From assembly GCF_016031625.1 (NCBI RefSeq), contig NZ_JACCHP010000008.1, forward strand, positions 1-64,000: a stretch of 64,000 nt of DNA, given 5' to 3'. Positions 47,334 to 57,372 of this stretch are shown here, piece by piece. The DNA comes from Bradyrhizobium agreste (GTDB lineage: Bacteria > Pseudomonadota > Alphaproteobacteria > Rhizobiales > Xanthobacteraceae). Under the pieces are notes generated by a model, which made no database searches, was not told the origin of the DNA, and saw only the letters and a list, made by a program, of their open reading frames with translations. The position numbers and the translations under genes are program-made. Each line of letters begins with the position of its first letter. Within the stretch, counting starts at the first letter, position 1.

Positions 47334-49385
47334 ATGGAGAGCGAGATGTTGTGTCTGGGAATAAGTGGTGGTCTAGACAGAATCTTTGAAAGTTCGCCTG
47401 AGTTGCCGAATACATTCCTGCACGATGGCGCTGCCGTCCTTGTGCGGGATGGTCGCGTGATCGCTGCCGTCGAAGAGGAGCGGCTCAATCGGGTCAAGCA
47501 CTCCAACAAGTTCCCGAGCAACGCGATCCGATACTGCCTTTCTAGTGCAGGCGTTGAGCTTGGCGAGATCGACCGGATCGCGTTTTATGCGACCGAAGCC
47601 TACTGCAACGCCATGCTCGAGCGACAGTTTGTGTCTCGGCCGGTTGAGTTGAACGCCAAGCTGTTGGCGCGGCATCTGCTGGCGCAGGTGTTCGGCACCG
47701 ATGTCGATGCGTCGCGGGTTTCATTCGTGAATCACCATGAAGCCCATGCCGCGAGTGCGTTCGCGATGTCCGGGTTCGAGCAAAGCCTCATTTTTGCGAT
47801 CGACGGCGGAGGCGATTTTTGTTCCGGTCTACTGGCGGTGGGGTCTGGTACCGAAATTACGCAGCTCGCAAGCTTCCCAGAAAGCGACTCTCTCGGGCTG
47901 TTCTATCTCGAGACGATCCGATATCTCGGCTATGGGCTATTCGATGAGTACAAAGTCATGGGGCTCGCCCCCTATGGTGACCCCGCTCCCTATCGCGAGC
48001 TCTTCGCGCAGTTCTACGAACTGTTGGACAACGGTGGCTATCGCCTCCACCTGGACCGCATAGGGCCGGCCTTGATCCGCAATATCGAGATCCGGCGAAA
48101 GGGCATGCCATTCACGCAGCAGCATCGAGATGTCAGCGCGACGCTGCAGGAAGCGCTGGAGCGGATCATCTTTCACATCCTGCGGCACCATCGCGAAGCG
48201 ACGGGTATGACGCGTTTGTGTCTGGCTGGAGGGGTGGCCCACAACTGTACGGTGAACGGTAAGCTACTCTATTCGGGGCTTTTCGAGGACATCTTCGTCC
48301 AACCCGCTGCACACGACGCCGGTTGCGCACTCGGCGCTGCATTGATGATGTCAAACGAGCTGGGCCGGCCTGCGCCGCGCGAGCGACTGCGGGACGTCTA
48401 TTGGGGGCCCGGTCTCGGAACCGAGCAAGCGGTGGAACACGAACTCAATGCATGGTCCGGCCACCTCGATATTCGACGCAGTGACGACATCGCAGCTAGT
48501 GCGGCTGACTGGATGGCAAATGGTGCTGTGATCGGTTGGGTTCAGGGCCGTTCTGAGTTCGGACCACGTGCGCTTGGCAATCGCAGCATTCTCGCCGACC
48601 CCCGGCCGGCAGAAAACAAGAACCGGATCAACGCGATGGTCAAAAAGCGTGAGGGCTATCGTCCGTTTGCCCCATCCGTGCTGGAGGAGGATGCAAGTGA
48701 GTTCTTTGAGCTCCCAGGCGGCAAGCGTGAGTTTCCCTTCATGAACTTCGTGGTTCGTGTGCGTGAGGCCTACCATAGCGTGCTTGGTGCGGTCACGCAC
48801 GTTGATGGTACTGCGCGGCTGCAAACGGTCTCGCGCAACTCAAACCCTGCCTATTGGGATCTCATTAATGCATTCAAGAAGCGAACCGGCATCCCGGTTC
48901 TTCTAAACACGTCCTTTAACAACAATGCCGAGCCGATCGTAGATTCTGTTGCAGACGCCATCGTAGCGTTTTTGACGACTGACCTGGACGGACTTGTCGT
49001 TGGACCATTCCTCGTCAGCAAGCGGGCGGCAACGCTGCAGGATTGGTGCACACTGAGCGTTTCATTACCGCCGTATGCATCCCTTCATCGCGTCCGCTCC
49101 CACGTGGCGGAAGATCGTCAGGAAACGGTCTGCGAGATCCGCACAGGACATTCGGGCGGCGACGGCGTGCGCATATCACATGAACTTTTTGAGCTGCTGA
49201 TGCGGATCGAGGGGGAGGCGTCGTTCGGTGATCTTCTTGACACAACCACGTTGGACCAGGCCAAGCGCGAAGATCTCGTGAAGGAACTGCGGTTCGTGTG
49301 GGAGCAGCGCCGCGTTCGGCTGCATCCGTCACACGCTGCTTGCGGCCGCCTTAAAGCGCAAGGCGAAGCAGAACCGCGGTCGTGA
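47334..49385 (+). CDS. nolO: NolO, Nod factor carbamoyltransferase
   Basis: NodU-family enzyme that adds a carbamoyl group at O-3 (or O-4) of the non-reducing sugar. 683 residues. VNHHEAHAASAFAMSGF near residue 130 is the metal and carbamoyl-phosphate site; AIDGGGDFCSG, LAGGVAHNCTVNGK, QGRSEFGPRALGNRSILADP (near 405) and LLNTSFNNNAEPIVDS complete the two-domain fold. An extra C-terminal part of about 110 residues (after 570) is usual for NolO compared with NodU. A gap of 283 bp separates it from nodJ; no separate nod box was found, so read-through is likely. Confidence 0.94.
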   Translation: MESEMLCLGISGGLDRIFESSPELPNTFLHDGAAVLVRDGRVIAAVEEERLNRVKHSNKFPSNAIRYCLSSAGVELGEIDRIAFYATEAYCNAMLERQFVSRPVELNAKLLARHLLAQVFGTDVDASRVSFVNHHEAHAASAFAMSGFEQSLIFAIDGGGDFCSGLLAVGSGTEITQLASFPESDSLGLFYLETIRYLGYGLFDEYKVMGLAPYGDPAPYRELFAQFYELLDNGGYRLHLDRIGPALIRNIEIRRKGMPFTQQHRDVSATLQEALERIIFHILRHHREATGMTRLCLAGGVAHNCTVNGKLLYSGLFEDIFVQPAAHDAGCALGAALMMSNELGRPAPRERLRDVYWGPGLGTEQAVEHELNAWSGHLDIRRSDDIAASAADWMANGAVIGWVQGRSEFGPRALGNRSILADPRPAENKNRINAMVKKREGYRPFAPSVLEEDASEFFELPGGKREFPFMNFVVRVREAYHSVLGAVTHVDGTARLQTVSRNSNPAYWDLINAFKKRTGIPVLLNTSFNNNAEPIVDSVADAIVAFLTTDLDGLVVGPFLVSKRAATLQDWCTLSVSLPPYASLHRVRSHVAEDRQETVCEIRTGHSGGDGVRISHELFELLMRIEGEASFGDLLDTTTLDQAKREDLVKELRFVWEQRRVRLHPSHAACGRLKAQGEAEPRS

Positions 49386-49663
49386 GTATGGTCATGGCTA
49401 TGCCTCCGTGTACAGGAGGTCAGGCTGAGATGTAGTAGGGCACAATAGGCATCCGGCTGAACTCGGGCATATCAGCGCAATAGCCCTGAATGGAAGAAAG
49501 AAGGCAAAGTGTTGAGAGAGCTCGCTACGAGGATAGCACTCCTATGAAGTTCTACCGACGCAGCTCGCGAGCAGCACACGCGCCGACTATAACGTCGGTC
49601 AAGAGCACATGTGATGTGTCTCCCGTGACGTCTTTCGTTCAACCAGGAGCACGGAAGGGGGCC

Positions 49664-50656
49664 ATGCAGATGCACGGCGGTTCGAAAAATGATCGGTTCG
49701 TTGTGTCCCGACGACGTACGGGGTTGGGCGATTGCCTGTGGTCGCTGGCGGCAGCCTGGCGTTTTGCAAAGCAGACGGGGCGGACGCTAGCCATTGATTG
49801 GCGGGGATCTTGTTACCTCGATGAGCCATTCACCAATGCCTTTCCAGTTTTCTTCGAACCGGTTCAAGACATTGCTGGCGTGCGGGTGATTTGCGGTGAC
49901 GAGATCAACCAGTGTTCATTTCCGGGACCATTCTTCCCGGCATGGTGGAACAAGCCATCCATCGATTGCGTCTATCGCCCGGACGAGCAGATTTTTCGGG
50001 AACGCGACGAACTCGATCAATTGTTCCAAAGTCAGAAAGATAGTGACGCTAACACGGTTGTGTGTGACGCCTGCCTGATGTGGCGCTGCGATCAGGAAGC
50101 CGAACGAGAAATCTTTCGGAGCATCAAGCCACGACCTGAAATTCAGGCTCGGATTGATGCTATCTACCGCGAGCACTTTGAATCGTACGGCGTAATCGGC
50201 ATCCATGTCCGGCATGGCAATGGCGAGGATATCATGGGGCATGCTCCCTACTGGGCTGACCCGGAGCGCGCCTTGCGACAGGTCTGTAATGCCATTGATA
50301 AGGCCAGGGGGTTACCCCACGCAAAACCCGTGAGGGCTTTCCTGTGCACGGACAGCGCGCTCGTCCTTGAGAAGATTTCGACTATATTCCCTGATGTTTT
50401 CACGATCCCAAAACGATTCCAGGCGCCTCAGGCCGGCCCATTGCACAACGCGGCGCTCGGAGCCGAGGGCGGCTTTTCCGCCCTCATCGAAATGTATCTC
50501 CTTGCGCGCTGCGACACTGTGATCCGTTTTCCCCCGACGAGCGCCTTCACGCGCTATGCGCGTCTCTTTGCCCCACGCGTTATAGAATTCGATTTGAATG
50601 ATCCGAGCCGATTGATCTTGATTGAAGAAAAATCGAAAGATCTTGTAGCTTCATGA
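49664..50656 (+). CDS. nodZ: NodZ, alpha-1,6-fucosyltransferase of Nod factor
   Basis: Transfers fucose from GDP-fucose to O-6 of the reducing-end sugar. 330 residues from the ATG at 49664, which has AAGGGGG ahead; the open frame extends to 49490. RRRTGLGDCLWSLAAAWRFA near residue 15, the donor-site motif GIHVRHGNGED near 180, and FLCTDSALVLEKI and FSALIEMYLLARC near 280 are the three conserved GT23-type regions. Together with NolL it predicts an acetylated fucose. Confidence 0.95.
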   Translation: MQMHGGSKNDRFVVSRRRTGLGDCLWSLAAAWRFAKQTGRTLAIDWRGSCYLDEPFTNAFPVFFEPVQDIAGVRVICGDEINQCSFPGPFFPAWWNKPSIDCVYRPDEQIFRERDELDQLFQSQKDSDANTVVCDACLMWRCDQEAEREIFRSIKPRPEIQARIDAIYREHFESYGVIGIHVRHGNGEDIMGHAPYWADPERALRQVCNAIDKARGLPHAKPVRAFLCTDSALVLEKISTIFPDVFTIPKRFQAPQAGPLHNAALGAEGGFSALIEMYLLARCDTVIRFPPTSAFTRYARLFAPRVIEFDLNDPSRLILIEEKSKDLVAS

Positions 50657-50859
50657 AAGTCGTAGCTCGATTGATCGATCTGATTGCCGCTCTTTGCATC
50701 CAGCAGTACTGGCAGTTCTTTTCGGGGCGGCAAATGTCTGTCCAAAGGGATGCGCTGCCGCGAACTTCCAGCGGAGAACAGAACGATGCGGCGGCCGAAT
50801 GCCTTCCGCAGAAGCTCGACGTCGACAACAATGGCGTCAACGTTCTGCAGTCGCGTTAA
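50653..50859 (+). CDS. Short frame coupled to nodZ, unknown
   Basis: 68 codons; the ATG overlaps the nodZ stop (ATGA). A short hydrophobic N-terminus (VVARLIDLIAALCI) is the only feature. It may be a translated peptide or chance. Confidence 0.3.
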   Translation: MKVVARLIDLIAALCIQQYWQFFSGRQMSVQRDALPRTSSGEQNDAAAECLPQKLDVDNNGVNVLQSR

Positions 50860-51426
50860 ACAAGTGGAACACGTCTTCATCTTCGCCTCGGGCGGAGCCG
50901 CAAGTCGAAGCTAATCGGTGGTCGATCGCGGATGAACATATCGAAAGGTCCGCCGTTCAGCCGGTGCGTTCCGTCGTGGCGGTCGGGCGCTCGCAGGTGC
51001 GGACGGGCGCTCTCGAGATGCACTATTTTGGGGAAACGTTCAGCACGCCAGGTCGAGGTCCGGAATCAATCCGACCGGCGATGTGCCAGTGTTGGACGTG
51101 AAGTCAGCATCAGTTGCCAGCGAATCTAACGTAGAAGCTTGTAACGTCAGTTTTCGAGTTGACGCGGCTACTGGCCGTGGCCGCTATCCTGATCGATCGT
51201 TGCTTGGACGAGAGGCGCTGGCCTCCACTGGCTCTTCCGCCCGTGCAATCAGGAAATAACGTGCGGCTTGCAACCTGGTCTTGACGCAGGCGCGTGAGCT
51301 CGTGACATTACGTAGCTGATGCACCATCACTGTCACAAAGCAAACGCACCGTGTCTTGAACCCGCCAAGCATTCCGTGCTCGCGACATTAGGACGCAAAA
51401 CGGAGGCGGATTTAGCTGCATCGCGA
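50860..51426. other. Intergenic between nodZ and fixR
   Basis: No gene recognised. A tts-like string with a one-base gap lies at 51147 (see rejected items). The region just left of 51427 would hold the upstream activation sites of fixR. Confidence 0.45.
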
Positions 51427-51441
51427 TGGCCCAAATCCTGC
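51427..51441 (+). promoter_or_regulatory. -24/-12 (sigma54) promoter of fixR-nifA
   Basis: TGGCCCAAATCCTGC keeps the invariant GG and GC at 10-bp spacing, although the flanking bases are weaker than in the fixA promoter. It is 36 bp before the fixR GTG. The fixR-nifA operon of B. japonicum is known for overlapping sigma54 and housekeeping-type promoters here. Confidence 0.6.
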
Positions 51442-51476
51442 TACGCGTGCGGCGCGCAACAGGAGAGGAGGCGGGC

Positions 51477-52313
51477 GTGGGTCTCGATCTGCCAAAAGAC
51501 GATCTGATCACAGGCTCGCTGCCCGAAACACATTTGGGTTGCCCCTTTCACGCCGATAAAGCCCGCGTCCATGGCGGAGAACAGAAGGCGATGTTGCTCA
51601 CCGGAGCATCGCGCGGAATTGGTCATGCCACTGCTAAGCTGTTCTCGGAGGCGGGCTGGCGCATCATTTCTTGCGCGCGTCAACCGTTCGACGGCGAGCG
51701 ATGTCCCTGGCACGCAGGGGACGAGGATCATGTCCAGATCGACCTCAGCAATCATCGCATGCTGCCGCGCGCGATCACTGAGGTCAAGAAGCGCTTGGCC
51801 GGTGCACCTTTGCACGCGCTAGTGAATAATGCCGGTGTCTCGCCGAAAACGCCCGCTGGCGATCGGATGACATCGTTGACGACGTCAACCGAGACCTGGA
51901 TGAGGGTGTTCCATCTTAATTTGGTGGCACCGATCCTGCTGGCGCAGGGGTTGTTTGACGAGCTAAGAGCCGCGTCAGGATCGATCGTGAACGTGACTTC
52001 GATCGCGGGCTCGCGGGTGCACCCGTTTGCCGGCAGTGCCTATGCGACGTCGAAAGCTGCGCTTGCGAGCCTCACCCGTGAAATGGCGCACGATTATGCG
52101 CCGCATGGCATTCGTGTGAATGCGATCGCGCCCGGCGAAATCAGGACGGACATGCTATCGCCCGACACAGAAGCGCGTCTCGTGCCAAGTATCCCACTGC
52201 GCAGAGTGGGAACCCCGGATGAAGTGGCCAAGGTCATCTTCTTCCTGTGCTCGGATGCGGCGAGCTACGTCACGGGGGCCGAGGTGCCGGTCAATGGCGG
52301 GCAACATCTGTGA
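51477..52313 (+). CDS. fixR: FixR, short-chain dehydrogenase co-transcribed with nifA
   Basis: 278 residues from the GTG at 51477, preceded by the strong site GGAGAGGAGG; this is the known FixR length, and the upstream open frame (from 51426) contains the promoter. SDR features: TGASRGIG cofactor motif near residue 38, NNAG near 97, catalytic Ser in VNVTSIAGS, and YATSK with Tyr and Lys near 183. Its substrate and role are unknown; it is dispensable in B. japonicum. Confidence 0.94.
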   Translation: MGLDLPKDDLITGSLPETHLGCPFHADKARVHGGEQKAMLLTGASRGIGHATAKLFSEAGWRIISCARQPFDGERCPWHAGDEDHVQIDLSNHRMLPRAITEVKKRLAGAPLHALVNNAGVSPKTPAGDRMTSLTTSTETWMRVFHLNLVAPILLAQGLFDELRAASGSIVNVTSIAGSRVHPFAGSAYATSKAALASLTREMAHDYAPHGIRVNAIAPGEIRTDMLSPDTEARLVPSIPLRRVGTPDEVAKVIFFLCSDAASYVTGAEVPVNGGQHL

Positions 52314-52566
52314 ATCGGCCCGCCTTGGCGACACAGCTGACTTGAGCGGCAGCAGCGGCACGTATGTTCTCCGCTGACGATGCGCACGCAATCCGCAAAA
52401 ATGAATGAAGGCACACTGTAAGTTTATCGTCGTGCCATGAAAAGGTCTTACGGTTCTATGTCATCTCGTCAACACTTGGCGTTAGATCGAGAGTGACATG
52501 CAAAACGAAGCTCGCCAACCAGGACAAGGTACCAGGGAGGACGATCAAGACAACGGAGGCCGCCTC

Positions 52567-54318
52567 ATGCTGGATATCCCTTTCTCACACGAAAGACCCA
52601 CCTCGCAAGCTGAGCCGGAGGGTAAGCTCCCGGGAGAGCTGCGTGAGAGCGCGCTCACCGGCATCTTCGAAATATCGAAAATTCTTACCGCTCCTTGTCG
52701 GCTCGAAGTCACGTTGGCCAACGTTGTTGGTCTTTTGCAATCGTTTGTGCAGATGCGACACGGCATCGTCTCACTCTTCGACGAGGACGGCATGCCGGAT
52801 ATCACAGTAGGCGCCGGCTGGAACGAAGGCAGCGACGAAAGCTACCGGATGCGACTGCCGCGGAACGCAATTGACCAGATCATCGCGACGGACAGGCCTC
52901 TTGTCGCCGAGAACGTGGCCGCCGAGCCGGTATTCAGCGCTGCCGACCGGGAAGTGCTCGGCGCCTCCGATAGTATCCCAGTGTCGTTCATCGGGGTTCC
53001 CATTCGCATTGATCGGAAGGTCGTGGGTACGCTGACGGTCGACCGCATCCGGGACGATAGGTCGAGTCTCCGGCTTGAGTACGATGCGCGACTGCTCGCC
53101 ATGATCGCCAACCTGGTGGGACAAACGGTGAAGTTACACCGCTTGTTCACCTGCGATCGCGAACGACTGATGGCGGAGAAAGACCGGCTACAAAAGGAAG
53201 TCCTAGAGCTCAGGCAACCATCTCGGGAGCGCAAGAACCGACACGTCCATGGGATCATTGGCGACAGTCCGGCGGTGCGAGGGCTGCTCGAGAAGATTGC
53301 GGTTGTAGCCAGATCGAACAGCACAGTTCTGCTGCGTGGCGAATCCGGCACCGGAAAGGAACTCGTAGCCAAGGCCATTCACGAATCATCGCCCCGCGCC
53401 AAGCGCCCGTTCGTTAAGCTGAATTGCGCGGCGCTTCCTGAAACCGTCTTGGAATCCGAATTATTTGGTCATGAGAAAGGCGCCTTCACCGGCGCGTTCA
53501 GCTCGCGCAAGGGACGCTTCGAACTTGCTGACAAGGGAACGCTTTTTCTTGACGAGATCGGCGAGATCTCAGCGCCGTTCCAGGCGAAGTTGCTGCGCGT
53601 TTTGCAAGAGCAGGAGTTCGAGCGCGTCGGCAGCAACCAGACTATTAAGGTCGATGTTCGAGTGATAGCTGCGACCAACAAGAACCTTGAAGAGGCTGTC
53701 GCAAGGAGCGAGTTCCGGGCGGACCTTTACTATCGCATCAGCGTAGTTCCCCTACTTTTGCCACCGCTACGCGAAAGACGCAGTGATATTCCTCAGCTTG
53801 CCAGGGAGTTCCTCAGAAATTTCAATAACGAGAACGGCCGTACTCTGACGTTGGAGGCGAGTGCGATCGATGTACTGATGAACTGCGGCTTTCCGGGAAA
53901 TGTCCGTGAACTCGAAAACTGCATCGAGCGGACAGCGACGCTGTGCGCCGGATCATCGATCGTGAGAAGTGACTTTGCATGCTACCACGGCCAGTGCCTT
54001 TCCGCGATGCTGTGGAAAAGCACGTCGGAGGAGAGGAAAGAGCAGCCCGCACCCATGCCGCCAGTGCCCGCAAAGTCCATCATTCCGCTAGCTGAAGCGA
54101 CCCAGCCGGTCCAGTCTGTCGGCGGTGAACTGGCCTCACTGGGGCCTCCCGGCACAGTTCTCGTTAGCGGCGCGAAGATGGCCGATCGCGAACGGGTCAT
54201 TGCGGCCATGGAAAAATCTGGCTGGGTGCAGGCAAAAGCAGCGCGCCTGCTCGGACTAACGCCGCGCCAGATCGGCTATGCGCTGAGGAAATATGGAATC
54301 GAGATAAAGCGGTTCTGA
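52567..54318 (+). CDS. nifA: NifA, sigma54-dependent activator of nif and fix genes
   Basis: 583 residues from the ATG at 52567 (GGAGG upstream), close to the B. japonicum protein; an ATG at 52498 would add 23 residues. GAF domain (about 35-190); AAA+ domain with Walker A GESGTGKE near 262 and the sigma54-contact loop GAFTGA near 305; and a C-terminal Fis-type helix-turn-helix (RQIGYALRKYGIEI). Between them is the cysteine motif typical of oxygen-sensitive rhizobial NifA: Cys in NCIERTATLC followed by CYHGQC. It should activate promoters at 55972, 57459 and 61769. Confidence 0.96.
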   Translation: MLDIPFSHERPTSQAEPEGKLPGELRESALTGIFEISKILTAPCRLEVTLANVVGLLQSFVQMRHGIVSLFDEDGMPDITVGAGWNEGSDESYRMRLPRNAIDQIIATDRPLVAENVAAEPVFSAADREVLGASDSIPVSFIGVPIRIDRKVVGTLTVDRIRDDRSSLRLEYDARLLAMIANLVGQTVKLHRLFTCDRERLMAEKDRLQKEVLELRQPSRERKNRHVHGIIGDSPAVRGLLEKIAVVARSNSTVLLRGESGTGKELVAKAIHESSPRAKRPFVKLNCAALPETVLESELFGHEKGAFTGAFSSRKGRFELADKGTLFLDEIGEISAPFQAKLLRVLQEQEFERVGSNQTIKVDVRVIAATNKNLEEAVARSEFRADLYYRISVVPLLLPPLRERRSDIPQLAREFLRNFNNENGRTLTLEASAIDVLMNCGFPGNVRELENCIERTATLCAGSSIVRSDFACYHGQCLSAMLWKSTSEERKEQPAPMPPVPAKSIIPLAEATQPVQSVGGELASLGPPGTVLVSGAKMADRERVIAAMEKSGWVQAKAARLLGLTPRQIGYALRKYGIEIKRF

Positions 54319-54677
54319 ACGACGACATCGGCCGGAACTGCTACTGCCAAATAGCTATATGAGGACGATCTTCGATAGGCAATCTCATCGCAATCCGAAG
54401 GGAATGGTCCGCCCTCGTCGGCAACTTGGCCCCGAGCGAAACCACCCCGCCCACTTGCGGAACTGCTGTCGAAAGGCGAGCTACCTGGTTCGGTGAGACG
54501 TGGACTCGCGCAATGACATACCGAGCGTCACCTGCGGGCCATGCAATCGCGAACCGTCGATTGCTCACCTGAACAAGCTATATGCCTATCCGCCGAGTGA
54601 ACTTTCAGGAGGTTGTCCATTCGGCCCTGACCGGGAACTCTGAAGTCGCCAAACACCAGCGATTCGCGGAGAACCGA
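54319..54677. other. Region between nifA and the transposase start
   Basis: No gene recognised. Its right part probably holds the left end of the insertion sequence, but I could not define the terminal repeats. Confidence 0.4.
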
Positions 54678-55646
54678 ATGGACATCCACAAGAATGCGCC
54701 TCTGACGCCCAAAGGTCGAGAGGCTATGGTGCGAAGTGTTGTTGAGAGAGGGCTGAGCAAGGCTGCGGCCGCGCGCCAATTCAACACGACGCCGAAGACC
54801 GTCGCCAAGTGGGTGAAGCGTTTCCACGCAGAAGGCGTCGATGGCTTGCGAGATCGGTCCTCACGGCCTCATTCATTGCCAAGCCAAACCCCGGCGGCCA
54901 CATGTACCACCGTCGAGGCGTTACGCCGACAGCGCTACACGGGCAAGCAGATCGCGGTCGAACTCGGGATCTCGCCGGCCACCGTCAGCCGCATCCTATA
55001 TCGGCTTGGACTGAACAGGCTCGCTGCGCTGGAGCCGGCCGAGCCGATCCGACGCTATCAGCGCGAGAACCCGGGTGAGCTGATCCACATCGACATCAAA
55101 AAGCCCGGCAAGTTCAATCGGATCGGTCATCGCATCACCGGCGACCCAACCGGCCAGAGCAACCTGCGCTCACGCGGCAAGGGGCCAGGCTGGGGATACG
55201 TGCATGTCTGCATCGACGATGCTTCCCGCATCGCCTTTAGCCAGGTCATGAAGAACGAGAAAAGGGGATGCGCTGTCGCCTTCCTCAAGGCTGCCGTCGC
55301 CTACTATGCGAGCCTTGGCGTGACGGTCGAGCGGGTCATGACTGACAACGGCTCGTGCTACAAATCCTTCGCCTTCCGAAGGGCGTGCAAGCGCCTCGGC
55401 CTCAAGCACATCCGCACCAAGCCCTATACGCCCAAGACCAATGGCAAGGCCGAACGCTTCATTCAGACCAGCTTGCGCGAGTGGGCCTATGCGCAGGCCT
55501 ACAACACCTCAAAAGAACGCGCCGCCGAGCTGCCAAGATGGCTTCACCGCTACAACTGGCATCGTCCTCATGGCAGTATCGGCTCAAAGCCACCGATCAG
55601 CAGACTCGGCCTGGTCAGGAACAACCTCTTGAGGCTCCACAACTAG
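54678..55646 (+). mobile_element. IS481-family transposase, apparently intact
   Basis: 322 residues from the ATG at 54678 (open frame from 54582). N-terminal helix-turn-helix (TPKGREAMVRSVVERGLSKA, quoted in part; AAARQFNTTPKTVAKWVKRF) and a DDE core: first Asp in GELIHIDIKK, second in MTDNGSCYKS, Glu in NGKAERFIQTS. No frameshifts. It separates nifA from fixA, which are neighbours in B. japonicum; the fixA promoter downstream is untouched. Confidence 0.88.
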
Positions 55647-55647
55647 G

Positions 55648-55748
55648 GCATGATCCGCAAAAGTGTGAAGCCGATTTCCGAAAGATCATGCTCAAACAAG
55701 GGATCTAAAGCGCGATGGCGATTCATCTTAATCTCATCGCGCTTTAGT
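55648..55748. repeat. Interspersed palindromic repeat (GCATGATC / AAAGCGCGAT type)
   Basis: Two dyads in tandem: GCATGATCCGCAAAAGTG...AGATCATGC (55648-55691) and AAAGCGCGATGGCGATT...AATCTCATCGCGCTTTA (55705-55745). This composite element is scattered in Bradyrhizobium and related alphaproteobacteria. It abuts the transposase stop, so the insertion may have targeted it. Confidence 0.75.
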
Positions 55749-55859
55749 GAGCGGCAATGACCAATGAACGTCAATCGGTCCGCCGCCCGCTGGTGATTAG
55801 CGGCGGTTAATCTGTCGCAAGCTGGCCTCACTCAGCTGGCGCGCCCTGCGGAACAGCGC

Positions 55860-55875
55860 TGTCGCAACCCTGACT
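55860..55875 (+). promoter_or_regulatory. Degenerate NifA upstream site of fixA
   Basis: TGT-N10-ACT, one base from the consensus TGT-N10-ACA, about 100 bp ahead of the fixA -24 element. It is the best match in the fixA upstream region; the others seen are worse. Confidence 0.4.
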
Positions 55876-55971
55876 TATGTTGGCATTGTTTGTCGGGAAG
55901 AGCGGGCTAGAGGGGCGGATCACCCGGTCTAAGCCTGTGTAAAGGCAAGCCGACTCCAAAAGGACGGGTGA

Positions 55972-55987
55972 TGGTACAACACTTGCT
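55972..55987 (+). promoter_or_regulatory. sigma54 promoter of fixA
   Basis: TGGTACAACACTTGCT, an excellent -24/-12 match, 38 bp before the fixA start codon. Confidence 0.85.
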
Positions 55988-56025
55988 CTGCTCTTCGCAG
56001 CTGTCGCAACTGTTGGAGCAACACC

Positions 56026-56868
56026 GTGCACAATGTCGTCTGCATCAAACAGGTTCCGGACTCGGCGCAGATCCGCGTGCACCCCGTGACCAATACAATC
56101 ATGCGTCAGGGGGTGCCGACCATCATCAACCCATATGACCTCTTCGCGCTCGAGGCCGCGCTGGAGCTGCGCGATCGGTTCGGCGGCCAAATTACCGTGC
56201 TTACAATGGGACCGCCATCGGCGGAAGATTCTTTGCGAAAGGCGCTGACTTATGGCGCCGATCGCGCCGTCCTACTCACCGATCGCTGCTTTGCGGGCTC
56301 CGACACCCTGGCAACAACGTATGCACTTGCAACAGCCATCCGAAAAATTGATAAGGAATATGGCCCGACAAACCTCATCTTCACGGGAAAGCAGACCATC
56401 GACGGTGATACGGCGCAGGTTGGGCCCGGCATCGCAAAGCGGCTGGGCGTACTGCAGCTGACTTACGTTGCGAAGGTCAGATCCTTAGATCTCGCCAACC
56501 ATACGATTGAAGTGGAACGACGCTCTGAAGGTGGTATCCAGGTGCTGCACACGAGGCTGCCCTGTCTCATCACCATGCTGGAGGCGACGAATCAGATTCG
56601 GCGTGGCGCAATGGTAGATGCCTTGCGTGCCGCGCGTGCCCAAATCGTGAAGTGGAGTGCGCATGATGCCGGTATCGAAGACGTCTCCAAATGCGGTCTC
56701 AAGGGATCGCCGACCGTCGTCAAGCGAGTGTTCGCTCCCTCTGCGCGGGCTGAGAAGGCGGCGCTGGTTGAGGCCACCGAACAACCGGCGCAAGCGCTGA
56801 TAGATGCGATTTTCAAGCGTCAACCGAATCTCGAAGCTGATCTTGCAGCCCTCATCCGCGATGCTTGA
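56026..56868 (+). CDS. fixA: FixA, electron-transfer flavoprotein beta subunit of the FixABCX bifurcating complex
   Basis: 280 residues, GTG start with GGAG upstream. Conserved blocks VVCIKQVPDSAQIRVHPVTN, INPYDLFALEAALELRDRFG, TYGADRAVLLTDR, FTGKQTIDGDTAQVGPGIAK and the C-terminal ADLAAL helix. With FixB it forms the flavoprotein that feeds electrons toward nitrogenase. fixB, fixC and fixX are not in the window, consistent with the separate fixA of Bradyrhizobium. The sigma54 promoter upstream implies NifA control. Confidence 0.95.
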   Translation: MHNVVCIKQVPDSAQIRVHPVTNTIMRQGVPTIINPYDLFALEAALELRDRFGGQITVLTMGPPSAEDSLRKALTYGADRAVLLTDRCFAGSDTLATTYALATAIRKIDKEYGPTNLIFTGKQTIDGDTAQVGPGIAKRLGVLQLTYVAKVRSLDLANHTIEVERRSEGGIQVLHTRLPCLITMLEATNQIRRGAMVDALRAARAQIVKWSAHDAGIEDVSKCGLKGSPTVVKRVFAPSARAEKAALVEATEQPAQALIDAIFKRQPNLEADLAALIRDA

Positions 56869-57372
56869 TCTGGAGAGTCCGGCAACGACAGTTCGAAACG
56901 GTCGAAGGATGTACCAACGCCAAGAGGCACCCGCGTCAAGTGAGCGCGCTAGATGTAGCTAGCATCTCAGCCCGCAACCAGCGCAGTCCGGGTTCCTGGC
57001 GTTCTCGATTGCTTGCGATCACCTGGGACCGCATGTTCCGTAGACCACGTTATGGCCTCGATCAATGTCCGGAGTTGGCCACGATTGTCAGGCAGATCGA
57101 CAAAGGCCTGCGCATGCGACCAGATCCGACTGCATCGTCGTGTTCGACGGCGTTGAGGCGAGTGTTTCGCGCGTAGTTGTCACGAGCGAAGACGGATTAC
57201 GTCCGCGCCCGGGATCACCATACTAGCATCCGAACGCCCAAAGCACTGTTAGCGATGTCGAGGGCGCGAAGCCCACCTATGTGGCACCTTTGGACTAATT
57301 TTCGCGATTCAACAGCCCTATACCATTGTGAGTGGCGCTTCGCCGTGTGGTGTTTGACGGCCGTGCAAGCGC
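56869..57372. other. Intergenic between fixA and the next NifA site
   Basis: No gene recognised; frames are short and unremarkable. Confidence 0.5.

Noticed and set aside
49490..49663. 58-codon N-terminal extension of NodZ
   Set aside because: The enzyme is complete from 49664, which has a strong ribosome site.
51147..51172. tts-like string GTCAGTTTTCGAG upstream of fixR
   Set aside because: It needs a one-base gap to align and lacks the second half; no effector gene follows. A relic at most.
52325..52352. Minus-strand GTCAGCTGTGTCG resembling a tts box just past fixR
   Set aside because: The TCG is displaced by one base and no gene follows on that strand.
56869..57372. fixB, fixC or fixX after fixA
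   Set aside because: No reading frame here resembles them; Bradyrhizobium keeps them elsewhere.
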